Positions 5,783 to 6,290 of a stretch of 6,290 nt of DNA are shown here, in pieces. Positions within the stretch are counted from its first letter, which is position 1. Every line of letters begins with the position of its first letter. The position numbers and the translations under genes were made by a program. The notes beneath the pieces are model-generated. The model made no database searches, was not told the DNA's origin, and saw nothing but the letters and a program-made list of their open reading frames with translations. Source of the DNA: Deltaproteobacteria bacterium (GTDB taxonomy: Bacteria; Desulfobacterota; Desulfobacteria; C00003060); contig DAOUWN010000138.1 of the NCBI GenBank assembly GCA_030667105.1, positions 1 through 6,290 on the forward strand, written 5' to 3'.

Positions 5783-6290
5783 ACGAAAAAGCCCGTCAGG
5801 CAAAGGAAAAGAAGGCAGGGCTCGGCCCGGACATTGATCTTGATGCCTATGAGTCGGAAGCCGTTGCCCATGAATATGTGGAGGATCTTCATGTCTTATC
5901 TGAAGCCGATAAGAAACGGATGATCCTGGCGGGGGTAGATGCCGAGGAAAAGGATAGGTCGGGCACCTTCATACAAAAAGATACGGTGGTGGTCCATGCC
6001 CATTCCAAGCAGGAAGGGCTGGAAGTGATACCAATTAAGGATGCCCTGAAAAAGTATGACTGGGTCCAGGATTACTACTGGAAACTGGTGGCAGTGGACG
6101 CCGACAAGTACACCGCCAGGGCCCAGCTTGACTTGCATAACGGCTATGTCATCAGGGCCCTTCCCGGCAGCAAGGTCATATACCCTGTTCAGGCGTGTAT
6201 GTATTTAGAAAAGGAAGGTTTGAGCCAGAATGTGCATAACATCATTATTGCCGAAGAAGGCTCTGAACTTCATATCATCACAGGTTGTGC
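5770..6290 (+). CDS. sufB: SufB/SufD-family Fe-S scaffold protein, N-terminal part
   Basis: This is the partner of SufC. 173 codons are visible before the window ends. A charged helical N-terminus (1-60) is followed by SGTFIQKDTVVV at 64-75, then IKDALKKYDWVQDYYWKLV at 89-107 and D112-KYTA. The beta-helix core then begins, with GYVIRALPGSKVIYPVQAC and QNVHNIIIAEEGSELHIITGC at 153-173. The last block is characteristic of SufB/D proteins. The short form with this N-terminus matches the SufBC (SMS) pairs of archaea and anaerobic bacteria, where a single scaffold protein replaces SufB plus SufD. GGGGAG at 5756-5761 is the ribosome site, 8 nt before the ATG inside the sufC 3' end. Whether it is best called SufB or SufD cannot be settled from this part. 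Confidence 0.9.
   Translation, partial: MRDLDEKARQAKEKKAGLGPDIDLDAYESEAVAHEYVEDLHVLSEADKKRMILAGVDAEEKDRSGTFIQKDTVVVHAHSKQEGLEVIPIKDALKKYDWVQDYYWKLVAVDADKYTARAQLDLHNGYVIRALPGSKVIYPVQACMYLEKEGLSQNVHNIIIAEEGSELHIITGC

Overview
The window looks like ordinary chromosomal DNA from an anaerobic bacterium, most likely of the Desulfobacterota (the former sulfate-reducing Deltaproteobacteria). That placement is inferred from three things: a long bacterial PPi-dependent phosphofructokinase, a SufC/SufB pair of the kind found in anaerobes and archaea, and a lipoprotein-coaBC-family 4 UDG-NfeD gene order. No sequence search was possible. There is no phage, transposon, CRISPR or RNA gene in the window.

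The left half (1-2595) is one minus-strand operon. Reading leftwards from the divergent promoter region it runs: a small lipoprotein of unknown function (2595-2104), coaBC for coenzyme A synthesis (2074-833), a family 4 [4Fe-4S] uracil-DNA glycosylase (829-116), and the first 43 codons of an NfeD-type membrane serine protease (129-1, cut by the window edge). Spacing is tight: 29 nt, 3 nt and a 14-nt overlap.

Positions 2596-2807 are a divergent regulatory region. It carries a near-consensus sigma70 promoter facing right (TTGACA-18-TATACT) and a weaker one facing left.

The right half is on the plus strand. It holds pfp (2808-4907, 699 aa), a 119-bp spacer, and a translationally coupled sufC-sufB pair (5027-5782 and 5770 to the right edge) for Fe-S cluster assembly. 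PFP makes glycolytic phosphofructokinase flux reversible and PPi-driven. The SufBC pair would supply clusters, and the [4Fe-4S] UDG in the left operon is one enzyme here that needs them.

The most unusual structure is a set of degenerate 7-bp tandem repeats. Six units (consensus YATCNNG) encode the last 13 residues of CoaBC, include part of its stop codon and lie just ahead of the udg start. The pfp-sufC spacer holds two related units in inverse orientation, plus two other heptamer series (TCAYTGG and CARCNNG-like). The second most notable item is an extra segment of about 75 residues in PFP just before its C-terminal YGYDGRG motif. I found no convincing wholly new system.
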